DNA from: Nitzschia sp. DOCU1
Lineage: Eukaryota > Bacillariophyta > Bacillariophyceae > Bacillariales > Bacillariaceae
Assembly (NCBI GenBank): GCA_951394045.1
Contig: OX596000.1
Span: 682,001-746,000 of the forward strand
Direction of reading: 5' to 3'
DNA: 64,000 nt
This document shows, one piece after another, positions 20,702 to 32,214 of this stretch; positions within the stretch are counted from its first letter, which is position 1, and the number at the start of each line of letters is the position of its first letter. The notes below the pieces were generated by a model. The model searched no databases, was not told the DNA's origin, and was given only the letters and a program-made list of their open reading frames with translations. The position numbers and the translations under genes are program-made.

Positions 20702-23700
20702 CTACACATGTTCATCATCAAAGTTCTCCACGACCTCAAATCCAAACTCTTCTTCATCGCCTTCGTCGGCATCCAAAATGGTAGGAGACGGTTGTATTAC
20801 ACCACTGGTCGCGTTGTGCGTTGCCCCCTCGGACGAGTCGTCCTTGTCCGTTCGAGAGTCACCTTTGGGTGGAAGTCGAATGCCCGTGAGATCCGAGTTT
20901 ACTTGCCAGGCTTCGTCTCGGACTAGTCGTTTGTTCTTTTTGGGAGAGCTGCTACTACTAGAAGTCGTTGTTGACGCGGCTTTGGTGCCAGCACCCGGTG
21001 TCTCGGATGCTTTGGCGTCGTCGTTGTTTGACAGAGCTTCAAATGCTTTCATGGCTTGTTCGGCCTTTTCAATGGAATTTCCCATTTCAAAGCCAAGTTC
21101 AATCATACTTTGCTGATCCGTTCCTCGTTCCTCCAAGGGAATACGGATCGGTTCTGGAGAAGCTGGACTGATTATAGAATCCTCGTCATCGGAAGACCGA
21201 GCGTCATCATCGTCAAAGTCATGAATTGACTTGCCATCATAGCGTGCCAGCAAGTCCTCGGGATCCACAACGACTTGGTCTGCTGGTGATGGCGACGAAT
21301 GTCCATTAAATACTTTTTGTACAAAACCCGCTTCTTCGTCGTAAAGATCAGTAATTTCGAGGCCTTCCTCCATTTGCATCGTCGACGATTCGCGTCGAGA
21401 TGGTTTGATTGTTGATGGGGAGCTCACCATGGATGAAGATTTGTGATAACTTTTGGAGGAATCGCCTTTCAAATCCTTTTGTGCTGCCTTGACTGCAGCT
21501 GCAGCTGCCTTCTTCTGTTCCATGGATTCCTGGTTGTTTCGTCGCCACTCCTCTTCGGGGCGATACACGAGCGAACCGTGCAGATGTTGGCCCGGTATCA
21601 AGGGAAGGTTTTCCACGGTCGGAGCTTTGGATTCGTCGGGAAACGCCGTGGAAAGTGGCAATGGAAAGTCCTGGTGGGGGCTCCAAAAAAGTGGAGGGAC
21701 CCACGTCGCATACTTGCCATACAAAATATGACGAAAAGATTTGAGCTTTCCAGCTTCCTCTTGGCGGCACCGTGCTTCAAACATGCGTTCTGCAAAGAGC
21801 TGGTAAATTCGCCGGTCATCGGTCGGGAGATTCTGGTACCACAGCAAATCCAATACCTTGTTTTGAGGGCCCAACAACCCTATAACTAGAATTCGACCAG
21901 TCCACTTTAACAAGAAACCCCAGGGAACAAAAATGCATACCGTTCCCAGCAGCATGAGGCCCAGCGTTATCCAAAAGGCGACATCACTTTCTTCCCATGT
22001 CACAATCGAGTCCACAAGGCGGCAGATGCGGCAGACGTCTCCCACGATCCCTTGGACCTTGCCCAGTACAATCATAAGTTCCACGGGGATGGGCTGTGAA
22101 TTGTTCTGGACCTTGAAATTTTCGATTTCCTCAATCTGTCGCTCTACGGCTTCCTTTTTCTCGACAAATTCTTTGTCGTGCTGAATACGCTGTCGCATGG
22201 CCTCCTCCCTGGCCTCTTGCTCCTGGGCCCCTTGATTGGCTGGGATGGGCTTTGACCCCTTTACACCACTGCGCCCGAAAACCAGTATCCGTAAGTAATG
22301 TCCAAACGAAAAGCAACGACGCCAGGGAGAGGGTGATGATAAACGTTCTTGCATCAGTTCCAAGAAGATCATGGCGAGCAGAAAGCACAAAATGGCGGGG
22401 AAGAGGTGGGGCCGTTCGACCATGAGGATCCCCATTGCAAAAGCAAGGAAGGAGTACAGCGGTAATCCGACACCCCACAAATGTACTTGGTCTCTCCAAA
22501 ATATCAAGGATTGTGTACCATCCTGGATAGAATAGAGAATGCGACGAAGATAGCCTTCCAAGATCTCATCAATATATCCTTGCAAGACCTGAAGGCTGAA
22601 CCGGGCTTGGTTGTCGTATTCTCCGCACGCAGTATAACGAGCGACGGTCATGCTTTTCTTTTTGGTAGTCTGGGAAGAAAACGTGAGAAACACATAGAAT
22701 TATGAGATTTTGTGATGTTTCTCAAATACTTACATTGATGTAAACGGGCTGCGGTGGTTTCAACGCCGCAAGCAGAGCGGTTCTTTCATTGTCCAGCTCA
22801 ATGCATACTCGAATTCGAATTTTCCCTTGGGCTTGCCGCTGCGTAGCATGGGAGGATCCAAACAAATCATATTCCAGGTTGTAGACAGTGTGAGTGTGAA
22901 AATGCGTCGGGTTGACTTCCACACGTCCAATAGCGCGATGCTGCAATGGGCTCCGTTTGAATCCAAAGACAGCCAGGTACAGCACTTGAGATGGATGCTG
23001 CATATGAAACACAAAAGCACGTTGACTCCAACAAGGCCAATGAGGGTTCAGTTCATCGAAAATAACATCTGTTTGGGTCATTGCATCCCCGTAAACGACC
23101 GAGCAAAAGGCATCTGTTTCATTCCCGGCAACTTGGCCGATATCCACGTTCGGGAGTCCATGGGCGCTCAATATCTCTAGATACAAGCGGCCGATCGAAG
23201 AAGCTTTAGAGCCTGCTTGAATCCACTTTCGAGAAGGAAGAATAGTCTGCTTCTTAAGTTCCTCACGCGAGATGAATCGACAGTTTTCCGGTCGAGCTTG
23301 AGGATCCGGATACGGTTTGATCCTCTCATGCCCCGCTGGTGGGGGTAACGGATTAATGAGGGCAGGTGCCCGGGCCATCACGTCTTGCTCGGGAATTTCC
23401 GTCATGAGCGTGGCACGCGGTAAATCGGGATCTTGGATAATGTCAGTATCTCTCCAATGCTTCGGTCGAGGAACTTGAGTCCAATGATCCACAAAAGCCA
23501 TATCTGCCTTGGACGCTAATCGACACCGATACGCTAGCAATGTCGGTTCTCCTTGGTCATCTGAAATAGGTTGACCCAATTCATTCATCAGCTGTACTTC
23601 CATCCGCTGTTCCGTGCACTCATCCAGCAAGATGGGTGCAGGTATACGAATTTTCCCAATGGATTCCAGTTGATGGTCTGATCCTTTCCTTCTGTTCCTG

Positions 23701-24113
23701 GTATTGCCTCCACGAGGTCGACCCCACAGCGTAATTTTTAAAGATTTGTTGTTGCTAATGTCACCGGGGGATACCACCAGACTCAAGAGAGAATCCTCGT
23801 GAATTGTCCAGATGGGATCCCGTAGACTTTTTTCTAGAAGCTCTTGTTCCGAACCTCCAAATAGGCGGTTGATGAAAAGAGCCTGAGAAATGCGGGAAGC
23901 TCGGGAGACCTTGGGCGAAAAAGGCTTGGTTCGGTGGATCGTTCGATGACCATATTGAATCACGCAATAAGTTTCCATATTGGAGAAGGGAAGATTACGG
24001 GCCCCGATCAGCTCAAACAACACTGGAAAGCTGGAACTTTGCTTTTCGTTAGGGGACAGGTCTTCCGACCCATCGGGCACCAACAGAGGACTTGATTCAG
24101 ATACCTCCGCCAT
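20702..24113 (-). CDS. C2-domain transmembrane protein, MCTP-like
   Basis: Exons 24113-22734 and 22669-20702 are joined by a 64-nt intron (GTAAGT...CAG, phase 0), giving 1,115 residues. Two C2-like domains lie at about 28-190 (FPVLFELIGARNLPF) and 315-450 (GRLYLEILSAHGLPNVDIG, NETDAFCSVVYGD). After these come hydrophobic segments VGLPLYSFLAFAMGILMV and LFPAILCFLLAMIFLEL, a coiled coil (KEFVEKKEAVERQIEEIENF), and a further pair around FWITLGLMLLGTVCIFVPWG. This order recalls multiple-C2-and-transmembrane proteins, whose C-terminal region has paired helices. They tether ER to other membranes with Ca2+/lipid binding. The acidic C-tail of about 300 residues is disordered. Ca2+-binding Asp clusters are incomplete, so Ca2+ dependence is doubtful. 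Confidence 0.7.
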
Positions 24114-24498
24114 GTTATTAATTCCTTCAATAGAGGGAGGTGATCAAATGAGAAGTTATAGGGAACAGCAGAGGCGACACGATCATTTTTTGTGTGCACT
24201 TCGACTTTCCCGTTTCCCCCCGCCATTTTCAAAAAAAAGATTGGAGACGGGCTGGCGATTCAAGAAGTACGACCCAAAGGACTCAAATGGGCATGTCTCG
24301 GACGATTTGATTCAACCGACCAAATTCATTCACGGTGTCAAGAGCGGCTCCCGTGCTCCCTCCAGTAGTACGGTAGATCGCGCGCCTTGCCTCCTCTTTC
24401 CCAGTCAAGCTAGAGTAGATAGGAAATCCATGCCACTTACAGGCTCGAACAAGGTCCGCTAGCTAGAGCGTCAACAAGATCCAGGGAGCATGCGTCCA

Positions 24499-26160
24499 TC
24501 ACCACCCACTAAAGTCACCGAATTTTGTTGCCTTGGGAGCCGAATTCGCCTTGGCAGACGGCGCAGGCAAAACTGGGAAATCGGTTACCTTATGGTCATC
24601 CTCCTCAGCAACGTCTTTCTGGGCAATGGCAGCGACCGGCAAGTACTTGCCAATCTTACTCACACCCGACGAGGATCCGTTACCCTCTTCTTTCGGCGCT
24701 GTAGCCTTCTTTCCGACGGCCACAGAATTCTTGCGTCCTGCTTCTTCGGTACGCGCCGCTGCCAATTCCTCGAATCGCTTTTGCTCGAGTTCTTCGGCTT
24801 CCTTGGCTGGATCGACCAAGATTTCCATTTTGAGAATCGTGATTGGTTCTATCGGCCGCTCCTTCTTGTCCGTCGCACACTTTTGCATCTTTTCCAAGAC
24901 GGCCTTTCCATCTACTACTTCCCCAAAGACACTATGCTTGCGGTCCAAATGTGGGCATGATTTGAAGGTTATAAAGAATTGTCGTTTGTTCGTTCCTGCT
25001 CCGGCATTTGCCATGCTCAAAATACCACTCCCCGTATGCTTGAGTCGGTCATCGAATTCATCCGGAAACGCATTACCCCACAAACTTGCGTCTTCGTCTC
25101 CCACTTTGGCCTTGCCTCCTTGAATCATAAAGTTTGGAATCAATCGATGAAAGGCTGTACCGTCATACTTTTTGGCCTGACAAAGTCCCAAAAAGTTGGT
25201 ACAAGTCCGCGGTGCAATATCACAATGCAACTCCAACAACATGTCGCCCAGATTGGTGATCATTCGGACGTAGCCCTTTTCTTTGCGAGTTTTCATGACT
25301 TGGAATTGGGCTTGCAAAATTTCTTCTTGCGATGCTTCTCGCGTGATATTCTCACTCGCCACATCCATGGCGGAACTCGTCAAGGACCCAGCCGCCTTGC
25401 CGGAAGTATACTTGACACCCGTAACATCATGCGAATAAATTTTGAGCTTTTTCGCGACCAACTGAGTGGCCGTAGATGAAGATTCTTGTTCTTTTCGCTT
25501 TTTGGCTTGTTCCTTTTGAATTTGTTCCATGATTCGCGTGGCAGTGACGGAATGCTTTACATCGGAAGTCTGTTGTTGCCGCTTCTCGACGGCACTCCGT
25601 CCACTTGTAATATACCAAAAGCTTTGAATGTCCCGTTTTTTCTGATATTCCTCGTCTTCAGGATCATTCAATATCAAAACGTCTTTTTGAGGATGAAACT
25701 TTTTGCCCGTCGTCAAATCCAGCCAATTTTTGGCTTTGACATTGAGTTCTTTGTAGGCTTCAAAAGAATACACGTAAGCTTCATTGGCACTCCGATCTAG
25801 GACGGCAACAATTTTAGTCCGATCCGAAAAGGGCTTTGTCAAAATGGGACATTGCCATCGGCCTTCCTCATCTTGATCCATGTGTAACGTGATAATGTCC
25901 TTGGTAGACAAGGACTGGCCCGAGATGGGATCCTGTTTGTGTTCCAGTAAAAAATTCATCAACGCCGAACTTTCTAGAATGATTCCACTCGACAGCGTAC
26001 AAACAGGATTGGTAAAGGGCACCAACGTCAAGGCACAGCAATGAAAGGGTAAGCGACGCTGCACGACGCCGCCCGTCATGCCTGAACCTGCACGGAGTTG
26101 GGCATTTTCGCGATTTTCGCGTGCCGACTGGTACTGCTTTTCTTTCTGGCGTTTCACCAT
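24499..26160 (-). CDS. PPIL2: U-box cyclophilin, PPIL2/CYP60-like
   Basis: A single exon of 553 residues. The modified U-box of PPIL2 lies at about 38-110 (LPFHCCALTLVPFTNPVCT, with GIILESSALMNFLLEH). A linker follows with TSGKAAGSLTSSAMDV, strongly conserved in the family. The cyclophilin domain is about 295-455: FHRLIPNFMIQGG with the catalytic Arg, GILSMANAG, QFFITFKSCPHLDRKHSVFG. The Trp that contacts cyclosporin in cyclophilin A is replaced by His in this last block (PHLDRKH). PPIL2 associates with the spliceosome and has ubiquitin-ligase activity; it acts in the nucleus. The C-tail ends KFGDFSGW, a motif often kept in orthologues. Confidence 0.92.
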   Translation of the reverse strand: MVKRQKEKQYQSARENRENAQLRAGSGMTGGVVQRRLPFHCCALTLVPFTNPVCTLSSGIILESSALMNFLLEHKQDPISGQSLSTKDIITLHMDQDEEGRWQCPILTKPFSDRTKIVAVLDRSANEAYVYSFEAYKELNVKAKNWLDLTTGKKFHPQKDVLILNDPEDEEYQKKRDIQSFWYITSGRSAVEKRQQQTSDVKHSVTATRIMEQIQKEQAKKRKEQESSSTATQLVAKKLKIYSHDVTGVKYTSGKAAGSLTSSAMDVASENITREASQEEILQAQFQVMKTRKEKGYVRMITNLGDMLLELHCDIAPRTCTNFLGLCQAKKYDGTAFHRLIPNFMIQGGKAKVGDEDASLWGNAFPDEFDDRLKHTGSGILSMANAGAGTNKRQFFITFKSCPHLDRKHSVFGEVVDGKAVLEKMQKCATDKKERPIEPITILKMEILVDPAKEAEELEQKRFEELAAARTEEAGRKNSVAVGKKATAPKEEGNGSSSGVSKIGKYLPVAAIAQKDVAEEDDHKVTDFPVLPAPSAKANSAPKATKFGDFSGW

Positions 26161-27458
26161 GCTGAATTAAATTAAACTAAATGGGGTTATCCCCTGTAGA
26201 TAATTGCTGATTCAACGATGTATTGTTGTGCTACCAGAAAGGGAGTGGGCCATGCAACTTCACTCCTAACATTGGACATGGCGGTCGCATCGTTGGCCTT
26301 CCAAAACGCAGACGGGACCCACAACAAAAACCCAACAGATCGTCGGGTGGAACGGATTTAGTCGAAGCAGTCCATTAACGGATTAGTCCGACCACTACTG
26401 AAACCTCTTTCGGGGCCACCTTCGCCTTCAAACCTTGAATTACATTCGTTTCGCCCCGAATTCGAGCTACGTGCGTCATCGCGTTGCCATCGCCAAGGTT
26501 TCCCCCCAATCTTCCGCCATTGCGATGGGAAGTACCGCTACTCCGAGACCTCGGGAAAACTGCCGGAACTAGGTACTTCGTGGGCTAGCTACGACAGATT
26601 CTAGCAAATCACAGAGAGCTATGACACAACAGATCCACAACTTCGAGCTCCATTAGGTCATTGCAGTGACACTCAGATTTAGGAGAGAAACCACAAAAGA
26701 TTCTGGAACGATGATCGCGTAGACTAGCAGTAAGTTTTCTACAGCGTCATGAGTCGATGATTGTCCCGCGAAGTTGCGACCGGTGGAGGTGCCGGTGATT
26801 CCCGGGAAGTTTTGCGAAGACGAGCGAAATATCGTGACGAGAAAACTTGCTGGTCATATGCCGATTCTCAACTTTAGATTAGGCCCTGGTCGGTGACCGT
26901 GGAGTTTCAATTTCTCGTAGAGTTTCTACGAAAAACGTCATCCTCTTCTCAAAAAGATACCCGCGAAAGGCCGACATTTCATATGCCCAAATAGATACAT
27001 TATTTATTCGATAGGCCCAATTAACCGCTGGAAGCAGAAGCCGATCGGCAGCACACATCATGACCGACCCCACGAGAAATTCTTTTGCTCCCATCGATCC
27101 GTTCGTCCACGAGAGTTTCTCGCGCTGCCGGCCCTGACGCATCATCGGCAGAGTGCCGGATACCCCCGGCATTTGCGCCTCCTCATTGGATCTCCGGTGA
27201 GAAAGTTTTATTCTTCCTTTCTCTTCTAGTACGTATCGATAGTTGCCCCCCACAAAACCATCATCTCGGATTACTACCTGCGTTTATAACGACGCAACAG
27301 AATCCTCCTTGGGTTAACAATACAAACCTTGTCCTTGTCATTGAAACTTGATTGAGATATTTCGGGAAAACAAACGGTCATTTTTCCGTCCTCCCGCCGA
27401 AAACCTTAAATTTGAACTTACATCATCGTCAAAAACGTCAGCCGTAAACCCAACAACG
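26161..27458. other. Long intergenic region, PPIL2 / RING gene
   Basis: This 1.3-kb divergent interval is the longest gap between two intact genes. A 124-residue minus-strand frame at 26879-27253 (with MGAKEFLVGSVMMCAADRL) could encode a small protein but matches nothing I know. No RNA gene or repeat was recognised. Confidence 0.35.
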
Positions 27459-28782
27459 ATGTCCCAGGACATGGCGATGGACGACCCACAACAGTACCCG
27501 CCGGTAACTGACAACCCGGACTGGATGAGTGCAGGAAACTTTACTCAGGAACCAGAAAGTCTCAGTACTTCTCCGTCTGGCTTTAGCTTTGCCGACCAAC
27601 GATTTGGTGCCTTTGTCTTTGTGGTCGCCATTACAGCTACTATTATCGTTGTCTTCGCCGTATTTCTTCGAGAGTTCTACTACCGAAAATATGGCTTGGA
27701 TCCCTGCCCAGGCTACTGGCGTCGGCGACGACTGGATGAACAGCTGGATGCCGATCGTCAAATGGCAGAAGAATTGCAGCGGCGTTTGAACGAAGAAGAG
27801 CGCGAAGAAGAGCGTCTGGCAAAACGCAAGGAGAGAAGAGTCTGGTATGAGACTTTTATCAAGGATTACACAATGGTGAGTTTCATGGGTTTCCCGGTGT
27901 TTAGGGATACAAATCATAAAGAGCAAATCTCATGTGATGGGTCCCCATTTCTGCTTTTAGACGGCGAAATCGGAAGATTTACTCTATGCCCACGAAATCA
28001 GCGGACCGACGGTGCATTTGGAAACACCAGCGCCTCAAGAAGGTGGTGAATTAACGCGTGCTTTGAAGCACCTTTCGTCTATCAGCAGCAGCGACGAAGA
28101 GGGGGAGGAATTGGATGATATTGAGCGTGGTATCGAAGCCGATAATGCCCGGGACGCGGTCGAATGCGACAGAACGGAAGAAGATGCTCATTTGTATCTT
28201 CGACTACCGGTGAAAGGCAAAGATGGGAAGTGCCGCGTGGTGGATGCCCATTGTGCCATTTGCTTTTCGGAGTACGAAGAAGGCGATAGGGTCGTCTGGT
28301 CGGGCCTTGAGTGCCAACACGCGTTCCATGATGAATGTATTTTGCCATGGCTGAGCAAGGGAAAGAAACGATGCCCCGTTTGCCGACATTGGTTCGTCCC
28401 GGGTGCACGTATCGAAGATCAACAGAAAGAGTGGGAAGAGCGTCTCAGGTTGGAAGCGCAAGCTGCGGGAGAAAGCGAAACAAGCGAGGAAACTGATGCG
28501 ACTGACGAGGAGGCCGCGTCGCAGTCTGCGGGTCAATTCAATGCTGAAGTTTCGAGCGGTGACTCGGATGTGGTGCCACCAACCCAAGAGCCAATTGCCG
28601 CTCAATCTCCTACGCTGGATGTTGAGTCAGGGGTTGAGAACAATGATGATGACGTTCGATGCGTGGAAATTGCCGAAGAAGCATTGTGCGCCAACAACAA
28701 GGAGTCATCACAAGAATTCGGTGGTGAGGCGGAGGAATTAACTTCTTCATCTCGTGGTTTTGACTCATTGGAGACTGTGTGA
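27459..28782 (+). CDS. Membrane RING-H2 E3 ubiquitin ligase (ATL-like)
   Basis: Exons 27459-27875 and 27961-28782 (85-nt GTGAGT...TAG intron, phase 0) give 412 residues. One transmembrane helix (FGAFVFVVAITATIIVVFAV, about residues 49-68) is followed by a basic coiled coil (EELQRRLNEEEREEERLAKR). The RING-H2 finger at about 239-285 (CAICFSEYEEGDRV, CQHAFHDECILPWL, CPVC) has the full C3H2C3 ligand set. The C-tail is acidic and Ser/Glu-rich. Such proteins transfer ubiquitin from E2 enzymes to membrane-associated targets. The layout and intron position match the second RING gene at 44-46 kb. I chose the ATG at 27459 because the upstream 37 codons carry no features. The stop is 76 bp from that of the convergent HAD gene. 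Confidence 0.85.
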
Positions 28783-28858
28783 TTTGTCCTCCGGTGATTA
28801 CACCATGCTGCGACAACACTGTCACGACAAGAAAATTTTGTAAAAAGTGTATCACTAG

Positions 28859-29717
28859 TTACTCTATTATCTCTTGCACCATGTCTAGATTCAAACCGAA
28901 TTTTCGACCATTAAAGTGCGTCAAATCTTCAATTACTTCATCTGCCTCGGCAGTGAAAGCTTGCTTCTCCTCTTCGGAGAAGCGTTTGTCAGGGATGGCC
29001 ACCACGAAACAACCGGCAGCCTTGCCTGAACGAACGCCAGACAAGGCGTCTTCGAAAACGAGGCAATCCTTGGGGTCGACATTCAGCCGTCGAGCCGCCT
29101 CCAAGTAGATATCAGGTGCAGGTTTTCCATTCTTGACAGCGGGATCGTCACCGGCTACAATAGCTGACATGTGTCGGAAAATCCGGTCGTGTCGTTTTCG
29201 CTTCTTTTCTACCCCGGCGTACCGACTCGACGTAGCGATTGCCATTGGCAAGCCGGTCTTGGAAAGAGCTTCTACGAGCTCATTGGCCCCAGTACACGCC
29301 TCTATTTCCTCACACATTGAACTCAACGCATCTTCCCAGTTCTTCCAGTATTGATTTCTATAGGCCAATCCATGGGTGGTCAGTGAACTCGGTGGAAGAT
29401 GCATTTCGTCGTTTCGTTTGCACTTACTCGTCGGGCGGGGAACGTTCTTCCGTAACACCCCAGTGATCTTTGGCGTAATTCAAAGCAATAGGGGCCCATT
29501 CCGCACCCCGTAAGCCAAGTATCTGTTTCTTTAACTCCCAAGGCAAAAGATGATTGCACATGGGGGGCTGTTGTAGCACATGCTCAGGAAGCGAGGGGGC
29601 ATAGGCCATCAGCAAAGCCTTGTCACTAAGACTCTCTGTGTCGAGCAAAGTGCCATCCATGTCGAAAAGTATGGCCTTTATTGATGTCATTGTGACTTGC
29701 AAGCAGTAGCCAAGCAC
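28859..29717 (-). CDS. HAD-superfamily phosphatase, GS1/pseudouridine-5'-phosphatase-like
   Basis: Exons 29717-29428 and 29357-28859 (70-nt GTAAGT...TAG intron, phase 2) join PPDE to NQYWKNW. HAD motifs are complete: I, ILFDMDGTLLDTE (nucleophile and acid Asp); II, AIATSSR; III, the Lys of KPAPDIYLEAARRL; IV, LVFEDALSGV. The helical cap between motifs I and II makes it subfamily IA. The nearest named relatives are HDHD1/GS1-like enzymes acting on small phosphate esters such as pseudouridine 5'-phosphate; the actual substrate is inference. The ATG at 29690 (MTSIKAILFDMDG) is the more likely start than 29717, giving about 253 residues. No targeting signal, so cytosolic. Confidence 0.88.
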
Positions 29718-30158
29718 GAAAATGAACAGAGCAAATGTGTGGGCGTCGCACCTTGCAATTGCCGCCGACGGACGGCATCCATTTTCTTTTCATGAACGTC
29801 ATCTCGTCCGGGATATTTCAATATTATCATGTTCTTTCCGAGCAACAAAAATCACTCGCTTGGCGGACGCGCTTCTGGGGCATATTTCTAAATGTCCTCC
29901 AGATTAATTTAATTATGCCTTACGACCATTTTTCCAATCCGAGGAATTTCGGACCGCTTGCGTTGCAGTGACCCATCACCCGAAATGCTAAATAACTCCT
30001 TCTCACAGCAAACTGCTTTTCAACACGCAACTTACTGGTACGTAGTCGTGGCCATGAATGGACGATGGGACTCCCTGTCTCAGCTCCGTGGCTCTTCTCG
30101 CAGAAAGCAACAAAACGAAGGACAGAATCGATCAGGCGCAGCACTCACAATTGGAACC

Positions 30159-30539
30159 ATGGTACCGACGACTCGAAACAACCAGTACAATGACATTCCC
30201 GCCGAGATGCGTGGTCGGTCAGGGCAAATCTTTGGAGCCAAAAAGCGACAAGGAATGAACAAGGAAGAAGTCATTGAGTCCTTGGAGAAAAAAATCGAAC
30301 CAGAGCAGACGAGCAGAAGTTGGAAGCAAAGATTGAAACCATCGCCAAAGTGGCGGAAAATCCAGAAACACCGGAGGCCGCGCAGGTGTTGGGTCTACCA
30401 GAACGAAACAGTAAGAGGACATCAAACGAAAAGCCTACTTGTCTTGATTTCAGGCTTACAGAATCAGAGCGCCTGCTTCGATTCCCGGATGGTGACTTTT
30501 GCTCTGATTGTATTCAATATACAAACGATCGCTTGTTGA
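30159..30539 (+). CDS. Small hypothetical protein, uncertain model
   Basis: From the ATG at 30159 the frame encodes MVPTTRNNQYNDIPAEMRG and a helical stretch MNKEEVIESLEKK, then meets a run of seven A (30288-30294). Adding one A continues the helix as RADEQKLEAKIETIAKVAE, which is more protein-like than the annotated frame. A 43-nt GTAAGA...CAG interval (30411-30453) could be a small intron, after which the frame ends at 30539. I do not recognise the protein. The gene may be real with a homopolymer error, or non-coding. An in-frame extension upstream to 29958 has no features. Confidence 0.3.
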   Translation: MVPTTRNNQYNDIPAEMRGRSGQIFGAKKRQGMNKEEVIESLEKKIEPEQTSRSWKQRLKPSPKWRKIQKHRRPRRCWVYQNETVRGHQTKSLLVLISGLQNQSACFDSRMVTFALIVFNIQTIAC

Positions 30540-30810
30540 ACAAAAATCCCAAACGAACAAGATTCTACGCATGCAAAAGCCCCCACACCAGTTTTATTTT
30601 CCCTGCGGAGAAGAAGAATAAAGTCATTGCATTCGACATTGGTGATGATGACTATGAAAATGAGAACGGTGATTCTGCCCAAAACAACTCGGGTAGTGGA
30701 TGAGTAGAAGGCCCAGCAAAGCACGGTCCGTCATAAATAGCGCCAGACCACGCAGTGCTCAAACTTCATTACTCCAGTGACTATATTTCAATGCTCTAGC
30801 GAGATGTTGC

Positions 30811-32214
30811 TTAGTATCTGGGCATGGTGCGGTCCACTTCCTTTTGCCATTTCATTATGCCGCCGTCCAAGTTGTAAAGACGGGTAGGATCCACACCCAA
30901 GCCAATGAGGCGGTTGCACGCTTTCTTGCCTCGGACTCCTGCCTTGCAATAAACCAAAATATCGCCTTTCTTGGGAACGTGTTCCATGTTGACAGTTCGG
31001 TGAGGAACAACTTTGTCGGTAAAGGGCAGGGCAACAATATCGTGTTCTGTCTGCAGCCGTACATCCAGCACCCATGGCGACCAGCCATGAGCTAGCTTGT
31101 CGAGGCATTCCTGGGGCTCAATCGAATGAAAGGAAACCTCCGCATCCTGGGGCTCGTTGGTTGATTCCGCTTCATCCATTGTTCGGCCGTTAGAGTCCGT
31201 TTGCGCAAGTGCTGGAGCAGGTGTCGACTTGGGTCCCGCACAGAATCCTTGATAGTCAATCAAATCCGTAATAACTTCTCGATCAGGCTGTCTCGCTAGT
31301 CCCACTTCTCCGAATTTCATTTTCAAAGCGTCAAACACAACGACGCGGCCACTGCAGATTTCCGTGGGACTTCGGCCAAGAATGATTTTCAAGACTTCAG
31401 TCGCTTGCAAGCATCCCATGGTTCCTGGTAGGACTCCCAGTACACCACCTTCAGCACAACTTGGAACATCTCCCGGAGGAGGCGGCGTCGGCAGCATATC
31501 TCGATAGGTCGGTCCGACTGCTGGTGGAAAATTGAAGGTTGACAACTGACCCTCAAACGCCAAAATGGCAGAGTAGACCCAGGGTATTCCACAAATATCA
31601 CAAGCATCGTTGATCAGATATTTCGTTGGAAAGTTGTCACTTCCATCTACGACAACATCGTATGGCTTTCCCTCGGCAAATCCACCCTGTAGAATTCGAA
31701 GGGCAGTCTCGGATGTAAATTCTTCCTTGTAGATGCGAACCTTGACGTGCGGGTTGATATCCAATATTCGTTGCTGAGCAGATTCACACTTGGAGACACC
31801 CACTGTCGAGGTTGCATGGATGACTTGTCGTTGCAAATTGGACTCATCCACTGTATCGGCATCCACAATTCCAATATGTCCAACTCCCGCCGCCGCCAAG
31901 TACAAGAGGCATGGCGACCCCAATCCACCCGCTCCGATGACGAGGACGGACGCCCTTTTGAGTGCGGCTTGGCCTTTCATGCCTACATCTGAAAGCACCA
32001 AATGGCGAGAGTAGCGCGATATTTCTTCATTTGTCAACTCGCCCCGAGATGCCGCCAACAACCATGTCGGTGGTGATGTCGTTGGACGCTGCTGGTGCCG
32101 CGATCGTCCGACGCTAAATCCGTACAAAGGCTGGAAATTGCCGACGATTAGCCAGAGCCATATCAAATACCGTACTCTCGAGTCCACTGCCATTCTGGTT
32201 TTAGACAAACCCAC
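30811..32214 (-). CDS. ThiF/MoeB-type adenylyltransferase with rhodanese domain, plastid-targeted, zinc-less
   Basis: A single exon of 467 residues. Residues 13-33 form a signal peptide ending PLYGF, with Phe at the diatom plastid cleavage position, then a basic Ser/Thr-rich transit peptide. The E1-like domain (about 58-310) has RYSRHLVLSDVG, GAGGLGSP (ATP-binding loop) and DGSDNFPTKYLIND. The rhodanese domain (about 360-460) has the catalytic-Cys loop VYCKAGVRGKKA. Such proteins adenylate and sulfurate a ubiquitin-like sulfur carrier for molybdopterin, thiamine or tRNA thiolation. The zinc-binding CxxC pairs of MoeB/MOCS3 are missing: the first reads TYRDML, and the second region has no CxxC. 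This agrees with the bacterial MoeZ/MoeBR subtype. The plastid location, rather than the cytosol of MOCS3, is inferred from the N-terminus. Confidence 0.88.
   Translation of the reverse strand: MGLSKTRMAVDSRVRYLIWLWLIVGNFQPLYGFSVGRSRHQQRPTTSPPTWLLAASRGELTNEEISRYSRHLVLSDVGMKGQAALKRASVLVIGAGGLGSPCLLYLAAAGVGHIGIVDADTVDESNLQRQVIHATSTVGVSKCESAQQRILDINPHVKVRIYKEEFTSETALRILQGGFAEGKPYDVVVDGSDNFPTKYLINDACDICGIPWVYSAILAFEGQLSTFNFPPAVGPTYRDMLPTPPPPGDVPSCAEGGVLGVLPGTMGCLQATEVLKIILGRSPTEICSGRVVVFDALKMKFGEVGLARQPDREVITDLIDYQGFCAGPKSTPAPALAQTDSNGRTMDEAESTNEPQDAEVSFHSIEPQECLDKLAHGWSPWVLDVRLQTEHDIVALPFTDKVVPHRTVNMEHVPKKGDILVYCKAGVRGKKACNRLIGLGVDPTRLYNLDGGIMKWQKEVDRTMPRY

Noticed and set aside
26481..26580. 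Short plus-strand frame upstream of the RING gene
   Set aside because: Fewer than 40 codons, no conserved motif and ordinary composition.
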